DNA of 5,388 nt from an uncultured Collinsella sp. GTDB lineage: Bacteria > Actinomycetota > Coriobacteriia > Coriobacteriales > Coriobacteriaceae. A program made the translations under genes and the position numbers. The stretch covers positions 1-5,388 of the forward strand of contig CABSBA010000119.1 of assembly GCA_902475825.1 (NCBI GenBank), written 5' to 3'. Shown in pieces: positions 5,362-5,388 of this stretch (within the stretch, counting starts at the first letter, position 1; each line of letters starts with the position of its first letter). The notes under the pieces are model-generated. The model saw only the letters and a list, made by a program, of their open reading frames with translations. It searched no databases and was not told the DNA's origin.

Positions 5362-5388
5362 ATTTCTCGCCTAATAACTTTCTTTTAC

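Overview
The window (5,388 bases, GC-rich, all genes on the minus strand) looks like chromosome from a strictly anaerobic, high-GC Gram-positive bacterium. A gut Coriobacteriia member such as a Collinsella relative is my best guess. The guess rests on GC-rich codon use, a clostridial-type ModC, a Tat-type lipoprotein signal and an anaerobic YjiM-type enzyme. It is an inference; there is no rRNA or other marker here.

Reading along the minus strand (high to low coordinates), the window opens with a short AT-rich promoter region (5273-5388). A molybdate ABC-transporter operon follows. modA (substrate-binding lipoprotein) comes first, then modB (membrane channel) and modC (ATPase). The modB-modC gap is 3 bases, and modA-modB is separated by about 68 bases once the better-supported modB start is used. 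A clear intrinsic terminator (1761-1800) closes the operon. ModA should capture molybdate or tungstate outside the cell, ModB should form the pore, and ModC should drive import for molybdenum- or tungsten-cofactor enzymes. ModB is unusual: it carries a signal peptide and about 185 residues of exported sequence in front of an ordinary permease core, plus a long charged cytoplasmic tail.

Next is a 430-base stretch without a convincing protein gene (1382-1811). After the terminator it holds a weak promoter candidate and then about 330 bases rich in hairpins, leading into the last gene (98-1381). That gene encodes a YjiM-like member of the 2-hydroxyacyl-CoA dehydratase D-component family, the double-cubane iron-sulfur reductases. 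Next to its ribosome binding site the leader offers two mutually exclusive pairings, one burying the Shine-Dalgarno and one leaving it in a loop. This is the layout expected of a translational riboswitch or similar RNA switch. I could not match it to a known riboswitch class. It is the most interesting regulatory candidate in the window, together with the exported domain of ModB.

The first 97 bases, downstream of the yjiM-like gene, contain a nested hairpin without a T-tract; no gene can be supported there. The ATPase activator that this enzyme family needs is not in the window.
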